This document shows, one piece after another, positions 16,251 to 23,652 of a DNA stretch of 64,000 bases (its first letter is position 1; each line of letters opens with the position of its first letter). The notes beneath the pieces are model-generated. The model saw only the letters and a list, made by a program, of their open reading frames with translations. It made no database searches and was not told where the DNA came from. Origin of the DNA: Chryseobacterium sp. (lineage in GTDB: Bacteria; Bacteroidota; Bacteroidia; Flavobacteriales; Weeksellaceae); the NCBI GenBank assembly GCA_018260475.1, contig JAGLBA010000005.1:62001-126000 (forward strand). Reading direction: 5' to 3'. The position numbers and the translations under genes were made by a program.

Positions 16251-17492
16251 ATGAAGGTTTATAAATTCGGTGGCGCATCCGTAAAAGATGCCGCCGGCGT
16301 GAAGAATGTTGCGAAAGTCCTCGCCTCACAAGGTTATGAAAATTGCCTGCTGGTGGTATCTGCCATAGGCAAAACAACCAACGCGCTGGAAGTTGCCGTG
16401 AAACATTATTTTGAAAAAGAAAACTATCAGCAAACGCTAGAAGATATAAAACGGTCCCATATTCAGATTGCCAATGGTCTTTTCGATGACAAAAATGATA
16501 TTTTTGGTGAGATTTCATTGTTTTTCGATGAAATGATCTTTTTTTTAAGGCAAAATAAATCCCCAAACTATAATTTCGTCTACGATCAAGTGGTGAGTTG
16601 TGGGGAAATGATTTCATCTAAAATATTAAGCGAATATTTAATTAGCCAAGGCTTTGAAAATACTTGGCTGGACGCCAGAGACTTCATTAAAACAGATCAT
16701 AATTACCGCGAAGGAGCAGTGGATTGGGAACTTACCGAAAAAAATATTGCTTCTCTTGGCAAGCAAAAAAATTATGTGACCCAAGGCTTCATAGGTTCAG
16801 AAGAAAATAATTTTACCGTGACCCTCGGCCGTGAAGGTTCTGATTATTCTGCGGCGATTTTTGCGTATTGTCTGGATGCAGAACACATGACGATTTGGAA
16901 AGATGTACCGGGGGTAATGACGGGTGATCCGCGTAAGTTTCAGGATGTTAGTTTATTATCAAATATTTCTTATGAAGAAGCGATTGAAATGGCATACTAC
17001 GGCGCATCTGTCATTCATCCAAAAACATTGCAGCCACTGAAACAGAAAAACATTCCATTTTTTGTAAAGTCCTTCCTGGAACCCGAAAAACCGGGCACGC
17101 AAGTAGGAATTTCACCAAAAAATGAACAAACGGAAAGTTATATTTTGAAAGACGGTCAGGCACTTTTGCGAATAGCGACTCGTGATTTTTCGTTCATTGC
17201 AGAGGAGCATTTGAGCCTAATTTTTTCAGCTTTGGCAAAATTCAAAATCAAAATATCCTTGATGCAGAATACTGCTATTTCTCTGGCTTTGTGCGTGGAG
17301 GATAAATACGGAAATATTCTTGCCCTCAACGACGAACTTTCCAAAAACTTCAACACAGAAATCGTAAAAAATGTTTCCCTTTTTACGGTGAGAAATGCCG
17401 ATATGAAGCATTTGACAAAATTTTATAAAGATAAAGATGTCCTTTTGGAACAAATTAGCATGCGGACACTCCAAATGGTTATCAATGGTTAA
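16251..17492 (+). CDS. lysC: Aspartate kinase (monofunctional)
   Basis: 413 residues. The N-terminal kinase domain starts KVYKFGGASV (phosphate-binding KFGG), with FTVTLGREGSDYSAA near residue 190 and VPGVMTGDP near 220. The C-terminal part (about 300-413) carries ACT-like regulatory modules. It phosphorylates L-aspartate, the first step toward lysine, threonine, methionine and diaminopimelate. No homoserine dehydrogenase domain is fused, so this is the monofunctional form. The olsF-like gene follows after 12 bp in the same direction, so the two are probably co-transcribed although unrelated in pathway. Confidence 0.92.
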   Translation: MKVYKFGGASVKDAAGVKNVAKVLASQGYENCLLVVSAIGKTTNALEVAVKHYFEKENYQQTLEDIKRSHIQIANGLFDDKNDIFGEISLFFDEMIFFLRQNKSPNYNFVYDQVVSCGEMISSKILSEYLISQGFENTWLDARDFIKTDHNYREGAVDWELTEKNIASLGKQKNYVTQGFIGSEENNFTVTLGREGSDYSAAIFAYCLDAEHMTIWKDVPGVMTGDPRKFQDVSLLSNISYEEAIEMAYYGASVIHPKTLQPLKQKNIPFFVKSFLEPEKPGTQVGISPKNEQTESYILKDGQALLRIATRDFSFIAEEHLSLIFSALAKFKIKISLMQNTAISLALCVEDKYGNILALNDELSKNFNTEIVKNVSLFTVRNADMKHLTKFYKDKDVLLEQISMRTLQMVING

Positions 17493-17504
17493 CTTTCTTC
17501 ACTT

Positions 17505-19328
17505 ATGAGTTTAATTTCAAAGCAAGAACTGATAGATGCCGCCGGAATAGGCAGGCTTGGTTTCCTGAAAAACCACGCCGCCGCCGCAATGATGAAGTTA
17601 GCCAAAATTGATGAGGTGAATGAGCTCTACGATCAGTTGAAGGACAAGGAGGGAAAAGATTTTTTTGATTCGTTTGTGCGCATTCGTAATTTAAAATACA
17701 TTGTTTTTGAGGAGGATTTAGAGAAAATCCCTAAAACAGGACCGTTTATTGTGGTGTCTAACCATCCTCTCGGTGCGATAGACGGAATCCTAATGGCGAA
17801 AATTCTTACTGAAATTCGTCCGGATTTTAAGGTGATGGGGAATTTCCTTTTAGGTAAAATAAAGCCTCTGGAACCCTATGTGATTTCCGTGAATCCGTTT
17901 GAAAGCCGAAAAGAATTGCATAGTAGCACTTCCGGTATGCGCGAAACCTTGAAACATCTTCAAAAGGGAGGTTGCGTGGGGATCTTCCCGGCCGGCGAGG
18001 TCTCTAATAAAAATAATGTATACAATGAAGTTCGAGATAAAGATTGGGAAAAACCAGCACTGAAACTCATAAAATTGGCAAAGGTGCCCGTAGTCCCGAT
18101 GTATTTTCATGCTAAAAACAGCAAACTTTTTTATAGTATGGCCAAACTGCATCCCGATTTGCAGACGCTGCTTTTGCCTTCTGAAATGATGAAAGACCGC
18201 GATGATCCAATCCGTATCCGGATAGGTAAACCAGTGAGTGTGAAGGCGATGGACGATCAGGAAAACATCGAAGAGTTAGGCGAATATTTGCAAAACAAAA
18301 TCTATATGCTACGGTCTTATTATGAGCGTCGCAAAAGTTTGCCAGAGATATTGAACCTGCCAGATTTGAAACTGAATTTCGCAATAGAAAAGGAGGCGAA
18401 TGTAGTTCCAAACATCATCGATGAAACGCCCCTAGAGGATATTCTAAAAGATATTCAAAATCTCCGTTCTACGGATAAGATGCTCTTTAAAAATGGCAAT
18501 TACGAGGTGTATTTTTCAGATTATGATCATATTCCTCACATTATGCGCGAGATTGGGCGCCAGCGCGAGTTGGCCTTCCGTGCGGTGGGCGAAGGAAGCA
18601 ACTTGCCCTATGATTTGGATGAGTACGACAAGCATTACCACCACCTTTTCCTTTGGGACAGCGATGCGCAAAAACTAGTTGGCGCCTACCGTATGGGTTT
18701 GGGAAAGGAAATCATGAAATCCATAGGGTACAAAGGATTTTACACAAGTTCTTTGTTTGAGTTTGATCAAGAGTTGCAACCCTTTTTCCGAAAAGTAATT
18801 GAGATGGGAAGAGCGTACATCACGCAAGAATATCAGCAAAAACCGTTGCCGCTTTTCTTATTGTGGCGTGGGATTGTGCATGTTTGTCTGCGAAATCCAG
18901 AGCATAAATTCCTGATGGGCGGTGTGAGTATTTCCAATAAATTCTCGGAGTTTTCCAAGTCTTTGATGATTGAATTTATGCGTTCACATTACTACGATTC
19001 CGCTGTGGCGCAATATATTCACCCCAAAAATGAGTTCAAAGTGAAAATGCGAAACCGCGATAAAAACTTGTTTTTTGATGAGGTAGAATCCGATTTGAAT
19101 AAGCTTGATAAAATTATAGATGATTTGGAACCTGAGATGCGTTTACCGATTCTGATTAAAAAATATATCAAACAAAACGCTAAAGTCGTTGCTTTCAATG
19201 TGGATCCGAGCTTCAATGATGCGATCGATGGGCTAATGTACATCCGCATTTCTGATCTTCCCGAGAGTACCATTAAGCCGGTTTTGGAGGAAATGAGTGA
19301 GCAGATGCGAAAGGAACAGGAAAAATAA
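17505..19328 (+). CDS. olsF: Fused acyltransferase/N-acyltransferase, OlsF-like ornithine lipid synthase
   Basis: 607 residues in two parts. Residues about 60-280 are a PlsC-type acyltransferase, with the catalytic NHPLGAIDG (variant of NHxxxxD) and the glycerophosphate-site-like GIFPAGEVS. Residues about 310-600 form a GNAT-like N-acyltransferase of the OlsB type (VGAYRMGLG, PLPLFLLWRGI, LMGGVSISN). This order, O-acyltransferase then N-acyltransferase in one chain, is that described for OlsF, which makes ornithine lipids in Flavobacterium and Serratia. It would make an N-acyl amino acid and add the second acyl chain at the membrane. The amino acid used cannot be read from sequence. Confidence 0.75.
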   Translation: MSLISKQELIDAAGIGRLGFLKNHAAAAMMKLAKIDEVNELYDQLKDKEGKDFFDSFVRIRNLKYIVFEEDLEKIPKTGPFIVVSNHPLGAIDGILMAKILTEIRPDFKVMGNFLLGKIKPLEPYVISVNPFESRKELHSSTSGMRETLKHLQKGGCVGIFPAGEVSNKNNVYNEVRDKDWEKPALKLIKLAKVPVVPMYFHAKNSKLFYSMAKLHPDLQTLLLPSEMMKDRDDPIRIRIGKPVSVKAMDDQENIEELGEYLQNKIYMLRSYYERRKSLPEILNLPDLKLNFAIEKEANVVPNIIDETPLEDILKDIQNLRSTDKMLFKNGNYEVYFSDYDHIPHIMREIGRQRELAFRAVGEGSNLPYDLDEYDKHYHHLFLWDSDAQKLVGAYRMGLGKEIMKSIGYKGFYTSSLFEFDQELQPFFRKVIEMGRAYITQEYQQKPLPLFLLWRGIVHVCLRNPEHKFLMGGVSISNKFSEFSKSLMIEFMRSHYYDSAVAQYIHPKNEFKVKMRNRDKNLFFDEVESDLNKLDKIIDDLEPEMRLPILIKKYIKQNAKVVAFNVDPSFNDAIDGLMYIRISDLPESTIKPVLEEMSEQMRKEQEK

Positions 19329-19382
19329 GGAATTGAAAATCAGATGAATTGAGCATTTGTTTAAATTTCTATTAAATAAATG

Positions 19383-19413
19383 TTGCGTTGTATGTATAAA
19401 TGGTGTACTTTTG
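19383..19413 (+). promoter_or_regulatory. Promoter of tRNA-Phe
   Basis: TTGC at 19383-19386, a 19-base spacer, then TACTTTTG at 19406-19413: a full Bacteroidota vegetative promoter. The expected start is near 19420, 14 bases before the mature tRNA. Confidence 0.8.
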
Positions 19414-19433
19414 CACCACTCATTTATAGAGAT

Positions 19434-19506
19434 GGTTTCTTAGCTCAGTTGGTAGAGCAATGGATTGAAAATCCATGTGTCCCTGGTTCGATTCCTGGAG
19501 AAACCA
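19434..19506 (+). tRNA. tRNA-Phe (anticodon GAA)
   Basis: A 73-nt cloverleaf. The acceptor arms GGTTTCT and AGAAACC pair, and the D arm TAGCTCAGTTGGTAGAGCA is standard. The anticodon stem ATGGA/TCCAT encloses TTGAAAA with anticodon GAA, and the T loop GGTTCGATTCC is canonical. The discriminator base is A and CCA is not encoded. It marks the chromosome-ICE junction: an integrase gene follows 246 bp downstream. Confidence 0.95.
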
Positions 19507-19510
19507 CGAG
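19483..19510 (+). other. Candidate attL at the 3' end of tRNA-Phe
   Basis: Tyrosine integrases encoded beside a tRNA usually recombine at the T-arm/acceptor end and rebuild the tRNA on insertion. The tRNA is intact and the integrase follows immediately, so the crossover is expected within this stretch. The matching attR would lie beyond the right edge, so the exact core is not proven. Confidence 0.4.
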
Positions 19511-19530
19511 AAGGATAACAAACCTTGACA

Positions 19531-19567
19531 AAAGCCCCTAAATCGTATGATTTTAGGGGCTTTTTCG
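19531..19567 (+). terminator. Terminator after tRNA-Phe
   Basis: AAAGCCCCTAAA (19531-19542) pairs perfectly with TTTAGGGGCTTT (19552-19563) and a T-tract follows. It separates tRNA transcription from the integrase. Confidence 0.85.
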
Positions 19568-19576
19568 TTAAAAGGC

Positions 19577-19630
19577 GTATCAAAATGATACAAACAAACT
19601 CAAATTGGGAGGTGCACTTTTAGGTGCACC
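19577..19630. repeat. Short palindromes and GGTGCAC repeats before the integrase
   Basis: GTATCA-AAA-TGATAC (19577-19591) is a perfect palindrome. GGTGCAC occurs at 19611-19617 and again at 19623-19629, 12 bp apart, and once more at 23331. Repeats between an att site and the integrase gene often bind integrase or excisionase, but no binding evidence is visible here. The rest of 19631-19752 shows no feature. Confidence 0.4.
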
Positions 19631-19752
19631 GTGCTTTAAAAAATATTTGGTAACCGAATTTTCCGTAGAAGCCTATCAATAAAGGTGTTTACAGATTGAA
19701 CATCTTGTTTTGAAAGGACACCGCGAATTAATTTTAACCAAAATATTTTGTT

Positions 19753-21009
19753 ATGAAAGCGAAAGTTTCAGTGTTGTTTTACACAAGAAAATCCAAGACA
19801 AAAAGTAGTTCGCATGCGCCAATTTATATGAGGATTACAGTAAACGGAGCAAGGGCGGAATTTTCTACAGGAAAAATTGTGGAGATAAGCAAATGGCACC
19901 CCGTTTTAACCCGTATAAGGGGCAACTCTGAGGAGGCTAGGGTTATTAACAACCATCTTGATATTTTAAAATCGACAGTTTTAGAAATTGAAAACAAGTT
20001 TGTAATTAATGGTGAGACTTTCGATGCCGAGGATATTAAAAATAGTCTACTCGGAAATAACAAAGAGGGACGCTCCCTACTCCCTATCTTTGAGGATCAC
20101 AATGCCAAAATGGAAAAGCTTATTGGAAAGGAGTATGCGCTTGCCACGCTAAAAAACTTCCGGACTTGTCTAAAGCACTTAAAATCCTTTCTTTGGAAGA
20201 CTTACAAAAAATCAGACATTAACCTTGCCAAACTGCAGCCGTCTTTTCTGAACGATTTTGATTTTTACTTGAGGACCGAGGTTCAGATTAATAACAATGC
20301 GGCTGTGAAACATACCAAAAATCTATCGAAAATTTTAAAATTGTGTTTCAAGAATGGCTGGATTGAAAAAGATATTGTTCAGTTTTACAGCGGAAAGTTT
20401 AATGAGGTTACTGTAAATTATCTTACTGAATCCGAAATTGAATTAATACAGAACAAAGAATTTTCAGGTGATGGCCTAAATCTCGTAAAAGACATATTCC
20501 TTTTTAGTTGTTACACTGGTTTGGCGTATATTGATATTTACAATCTTACTACTGGGCAAATTTCAGTTGGCATCGATGGTAATTTATGGGTGATTACGAA
20601 CCGTCAAAAAACGGGAACATCCTCTAATGTGCCTTTGTTGCCACGCGCAAAGTCCATTATCGATAAATACGAAAATCATCCATTTACAAGTAAATCGGGA
20701 AAATTGTTGCCTGTATATACAAACCAAAAAGTAAACGAATATTTAAAAACTATAGCTGATAATTGTGGAATCAATAAGAAACTAACTTTTCATTGTGCAC
20801 GCCACACCTTCGCTACCTCGGTTACGCTGTCTAACAATGTTTCTATCGAGAGCGTTTCCAAAATGCTTGGTCATAAAAGCATTAAGACAACTCAGCATTA
20901 CGCAAAAATTTTAGACAAAAAAGTAAGCGAGGATATGGGCAACCTCACTTCTATTCTCCTGCAGAAACAAGAATTACAAAGAAAAAAAATTAAAAAAATT
21001 AGTTCTTGA
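19753..21009 (+). CDS. Tyrosine recombinase (ICE integrase)
   Basis: 418 residues. The N-terminal arm-binding domain (about 1-95, opening VSVLFYTRKSK) is followed by a SAM-like core-binding domain (about 105-205) and the catalytic domain (about 220-400). The catalytic His-Arg pair is in HCARHTFATSV, the next His in LGHKSIKTTQHYAKI, and the nucleophile Tyr in QHYAKI. At the position of the first catalytic Arg the motif reads YTGLAYIDI, with Ala instead of Arg, as in CTnDOT-type integrases of Bacteroidota, which also lack this Arg. It catalyses insertion at and excision from tRNA-Phe. It is the first gene of the element, and the left-end location is typical. Confidence 0.9.
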   Translation: MKAKVSVLFYTRKSKTKSSSHAPIYMRITVNGARAEFSTGKIVEISKWHPVLTRIRGNSEEARVINNHLDILKSTVLEIENKFVINGETFDAEDIKNSLLGNNKEGRSLLPIFEDHNAKMEKLIGKEYALATLKNFRTCLKHLKSFLWKTYKKSDINLAKLQPSFLNDFDFYLRTEVQINNNAAVKHTKNLSKILKLCFKNGWIEKDIVQFYSGKFNEVTVNYLTESEIELIQNKEFSGDGLNLVKDIFLFSCYTGLAYIDIYNLTTGQISVGIDGNLWVITNRQKTGTSSNVPLLPRAKSIIDKYENHPFTSKSGKLLPVYTNQKVNEYLKTIADNCGINKKLTFHCARHTFATSVTLSNNVSIESVSKMLGHKSIKTTQHYAKILDKKVSEDMGNLTSILLQKQELQRKKIKKISS

Positions 21010-21022
21010 TTTAAAATTGTTT

Positions 21023-21098
21023 GTTTAATCGGTAATTTCAATATTTCTACCGATAAAAGTTTTGTTTCTACCGATAAGACTTTGTCCTTGCGCGACAT
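21023..21098. promoter_or_regulatory. Phased direct repeats, likely LytTR binding sites
   Basis: TTTCTACCGATAA occurs perfectly at 21044-21056 and 21065-21077, spaced exactly 21 bp (two helical turns). A weaker copy (8 of 13) lies 21 bp upstream at 21023-21035 and a still weaker one 21 bp downstream at 21086-21098. LytTR proteins bind such phased direct repeats. A LytTR regulator is encoded at 32302-33009, and a very similar array precedes the small precursor gene at 33115. The repeats sit directly upstream of a good promoter. Confidence 0.7.
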
Positions 21099-21111
21099 CT
21101 TTTTACATTCG
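21081..21111 (+). promoter_or_regulatory. Promoter of the RiPP cluster
   Basis: TTTG at 21081-21084, a 19-base spacer, then TACATTCG at 21104-21111 (one mismatch to TAnnTTTG). The position just after the phased repeats fits an activator-dependent promoter. Transcription would start near 21118, so the ATG at 21127 is the start of the first gene. Confidence 0.6.
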
Positions 21112-21126
21112 AAGAAAATTTCGCTA

Positions 21127-23310
21127 ATGTTATATCGATTATCCTCTGCGGTTCTTTTATTAATGATGGGTGCAATTCCAACGACAATATCTGCCCAAGT
21201 AAAAAAACAAATTGATTCATCTGCTTTACAAAAAGAAATTGAAGCGGTTACTATTACCGGTAAGAAAAAACTAATTGAAAGAAAAGTTGATCGGCTTATC
21301 TTTAATGTTGAAAATTCTGTGGCTGTTCAAGGTGGCGACGCTATTGATGCTCTGAAAGTTACGCCTGGTGTTAGAATTCAGGGAGATGAAATCAAACTTG
21401 CTGGAAAAAGTTCAGTCCGTGTACTTGTAAATGACAAAATAGTGCAAATGAACGGTGAAGAAGTTCAGAATTATTTAAAATCAATTCCAACAGCAAACAT
21501 CCAGAAGATTGAAGTTATTACAAATCCGCCTGCAAAATATGAAGCTGAAGGCAACAGTGGACTTATTAACATCCAATTGAAAGAAGCAAAACAAGATAAC
21601 TGGAATACGATTTTGCGCTCAACATATCAGCAAGCCACCTATGAAAACCTTACGCACGGAGTTGGTTTTGGTTTCAAAAAAGGTAAATTTTCAACTCTTG
21701 CTGATATCAACTACAGATATGGCAGAAATCTTTACACCAATGAAATCAATTATTATTATCCAACCGAACACTGGAACAATAATATTTTCAACAGAAATCA
21801 CAGGAAAAATTTAGGAACGCTTCTTAATTTGCAATATGATTTAAGTGATAAGAGTAGTATTGGTGCACAATTTTTGGGTTCATTTTCAGATAACTCTGCG
21901 GATGAATTTAACAATAATAGAAGTTACTCCTACAGTAATGAAAGTTTAATGAAATACTATAAAACTGATGGTGTAACTTACGGAAAACCCAAAAATCTTT
22001 CTTTAAATCTTAATTTCAATCAGAAAATTGGAGAAAAAGGCAAGAAGTTCTCTGTAGATGCAGACTATTTCAATTCCATTTCGCCTAAGCACAACAACTT
22101 TAATTCCTCTTTAGAGGACTTCATTTTAAATAGTGCCGATAATCAGTATGCTATCAACAATTCCAAACAGGACATTAAAAATTATTCCTTAAAAGCTGAT
22201 TTTGAATTTCCTTATGACTGGGGAAATTTATCTTTCGGAGCAAAGACTAGTTCAACAAAAACCGATAACACAGTGAATGCAAATTTTTATAACGCAGTTG
22301 GTAACAGTCTTTTGTCTGCACAAAGTGATCATTTTCAATATACAGAAAATACTCAGGCTCTTTACTTCAGTCTGTCCAAATCTTTTGGTAAAAGATGGGA
22401 AGCAAAAGCAGGACTTCGGGGAGAAAATACGCAAACAAAAGCCAATTCAATTTCAATCAGCCAAATAACTGAGAGAAATTATTTCAAACTATTTCCAACT
22501 GCTTATTTGAGTTATAAACCAAATGAAGATAATACTCTCTCGCTTAATTTTGGAAGAAGAATTCAAAGACCAGGATTTTGGGAAATGAATCCTGCAAGGT
22601 GGTACATGAATCCTAAATCTTATACGGAAGGCAACCCATTTCTGCAGCCAACTTTCGTATATAATGGTGAATTTAATTACTCTTATAAAGGCCTACTAAA
22701 TTTTAATCTTAGTTATGCAAAGATTAAGGATTATTATGGTCAGCAAACTTTTCATAATCTCGTAGAAGAAACACAAATTTTTAAAAGACTTAATTATGCA
22801 AATGGAACTTTTAGTGGAGGAACTGTAACCCTGACTTATAATCCTTTCAAATGGTGGGAATCTTCAACTGATTTTTCTGCGAGTTATTCTGAATTGAATC
22901 CTTTCATTGATATTTTGGCAAAACGTTATTCTGGTTGGTCAGGCTACACATCTTCAAATAATACATTTACCTTAAATAAAAGCAAAACTTTTTTTAGTTC
23001 TTTATATTACGAATATAATTATGCTTCAAAATCTGGATATGGCACATCATCACCGATATCAACATTCAATATAGGTTTTAAATATTTAGCATTTGATAAG
23101 AAATTAACTGTAGGGGTAAATTTCGACGATGTTTTTAGGAAAAATTTTGCCACTTATGAGAATAATACTTCTGGATTCAGACAAAACTTCACTCAGTATT
23201 ATGATACTCGATTGTTCAGAATATCTATTGCTTATAAATTTGGGAATAATAAGATTTCATTAAAACAAAGAAATATTGGAAATCAGGAAGAAAAAAATCG
23301 GAGTAATTGA
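21127..23310 (+). CDS. Outer-membrane beta-barrel protein (TonB-receptor-like)
   Basis: 727 residues from the ATG at 21127; a longer TTG-started frame would begin inside the promoter and is rejected. A Sec signal (ending TISAQ) is followed by a plug-like domain (about 45-150: GDAIDALKVTPGVRIQ, then YEAEGNSGLINIQL) and a long run of amphipathic beta-strands ending near the C-terminus. This is the pattern of the outer-membrane barrel family 3 / TonB-dependent receptor relatives. It is the first gene of the RiPP cluster. It could export the peptide across the outer membrane, take up the product or a signal, or give self-protection; sequence alone does not decide. Confidence 0.8.
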   Translation: MLYRLSSAVLLLMMGAIPTTISAQVKKQIDSSALQKEIEAVTITGKKKLIERKVDRLIFNVENSVAVQGGDAIDALKVTPGVRIQGDEIKLAGKSSVRVLVNDKIVQMNGEEVQNYLKSIPTANIQKIEVITNPPAKYEAEGNSGLINIQLKEAKQDNWNTILRSTYQQATYENLTHGVGFGFKKGKFSTLADINYRYGRNLYTNEINYYYPTEHWNNNIFNRNHRKNLGTLLNLQYDLSDKSSIGAQFLGSFSDNSADEFNNNRSYSYSNESLMKYYKTDGVTYGKPKNLSLNLNFNQKIGEKGKKFSVDADYFNSISPKHNNFNSSLEDFILNSADNQYAINNSKQDIKNYSLKADFEFPYDWGNLSFGAKTSSTKTDNTVNANFYNAVGNSLLSAQSDHFQYTENTQALYFSLSKSFGKRWEAKAGLRGENTQTKANSISISQITERNYFKLFPTAYLSYKPNEDNTLSLNFGRRIQRPGFWEMNPARWYMNPKSYTEGNPFLQPTFVYNGEFNYSYKGLLNFNLSYAKIKDYYGQQTFHNLVEETQIFKRLNYANGTFSGGTVTLTYNPFKWWESSTDFSASYSELNPFIDILAKRYSGWSGYTSSNNTFTLNKSKTFFSSLYYEYNYASKSGYGTSSPISTFNIGFKYLAFDKKLTVGVNFDDVFRKNFATYENNTSGFRQNFTQYYDTRLFRISIAYKFGNNKISLKQRNIGNQEEKNRSN

Positions 23311-23412
23311 TTTATACACTAAATAAATAGGTGCACATATATTTTAGTGTCTAAATATCGCTTTCTTTAAAGCAAAAAAATAAATTTTAACTTTCCAAAA
23401 AACATTTTTATT

Positions 23413-23595
23413 ATGGAAAAGAAGAGCCAAAATCAAAAATTTCAAGAGCTAGTAAAAAAAATGGAAGCTCTAAAGGAATCTGAAAAAGGAAAATTAAAGG
23501 GAGGATTCACAGTATTAAGTTCCGCAACTAATACTGTTGAAGGTCAAAATCCAACTAATTATTTCCAATGTACTTGTAATAACTATGGGTGCTAA
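23413..23595 (+). CDS. RiPP precursor peptide, double-glycine leader with Cys-rich tail
   Basis: 60 residues. The leader is a charged amphipathic helix (residues 1-29) ending LKGG at 30-31, the cleavage signal of C39 peptidases. The 29-residue core has six Ser/Thr in its first half and three Cys at 53, 55 and 60 (FQCTCNNYGC). This resembles the GG-type natural-product precursors of Bacteroidota. The maturase gene follows after a hairpin. Possible modifications are radical SAM chemistry on the core, dehydration of Ser/Thr by the LanB-like enzyme, and thioether rings to the Cys. Which of these happens is unknown. High confidence as a precursor because of position and leader. Confidence 0.85.
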   Translation: MEKKSQNQKFQELVKKMEALKESEKGKLKGGFTVLSSATNTVEGQNPTNYFQCTCNNYGC

Positions 23596-23604
23596 ATAAC
23601 AAAT

Positions 23605-23628
23605 GGGGCTAAGTTTTGACTTAGCCTC
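23605..23628 (+). terminator. Attenuator-like hairpin between precursor and maturase
   Basis: GGCTAAGT (23607-23614) pairs with ACTTAGCC (23619-23626) around TTTG, extended by a G-T and a G-C pair. A T-rich but broken tract follows. Partial termination here would give more precursor than enzyme transcript, as commonly seen in RiPP operons. Confidence 0.6.
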
Positions 23629-23652
23629 TTTATTACTTTTAATTTTTTTTAT

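Noticed and set aside
21044..21077. Direct repeats as a small CRISPR array
   Set aside because: The repeats are 13 bp at 21-bp steps with 8-bp gaps, no spacers of usual size and no cas genes; regulatory sites next to a promoter explain them.
21082..21126. Upstream TTG start for the outer-membrane barrel gene
   Set aside because: It would start inside the promoter and put 15 residues before a normal Sec signal.
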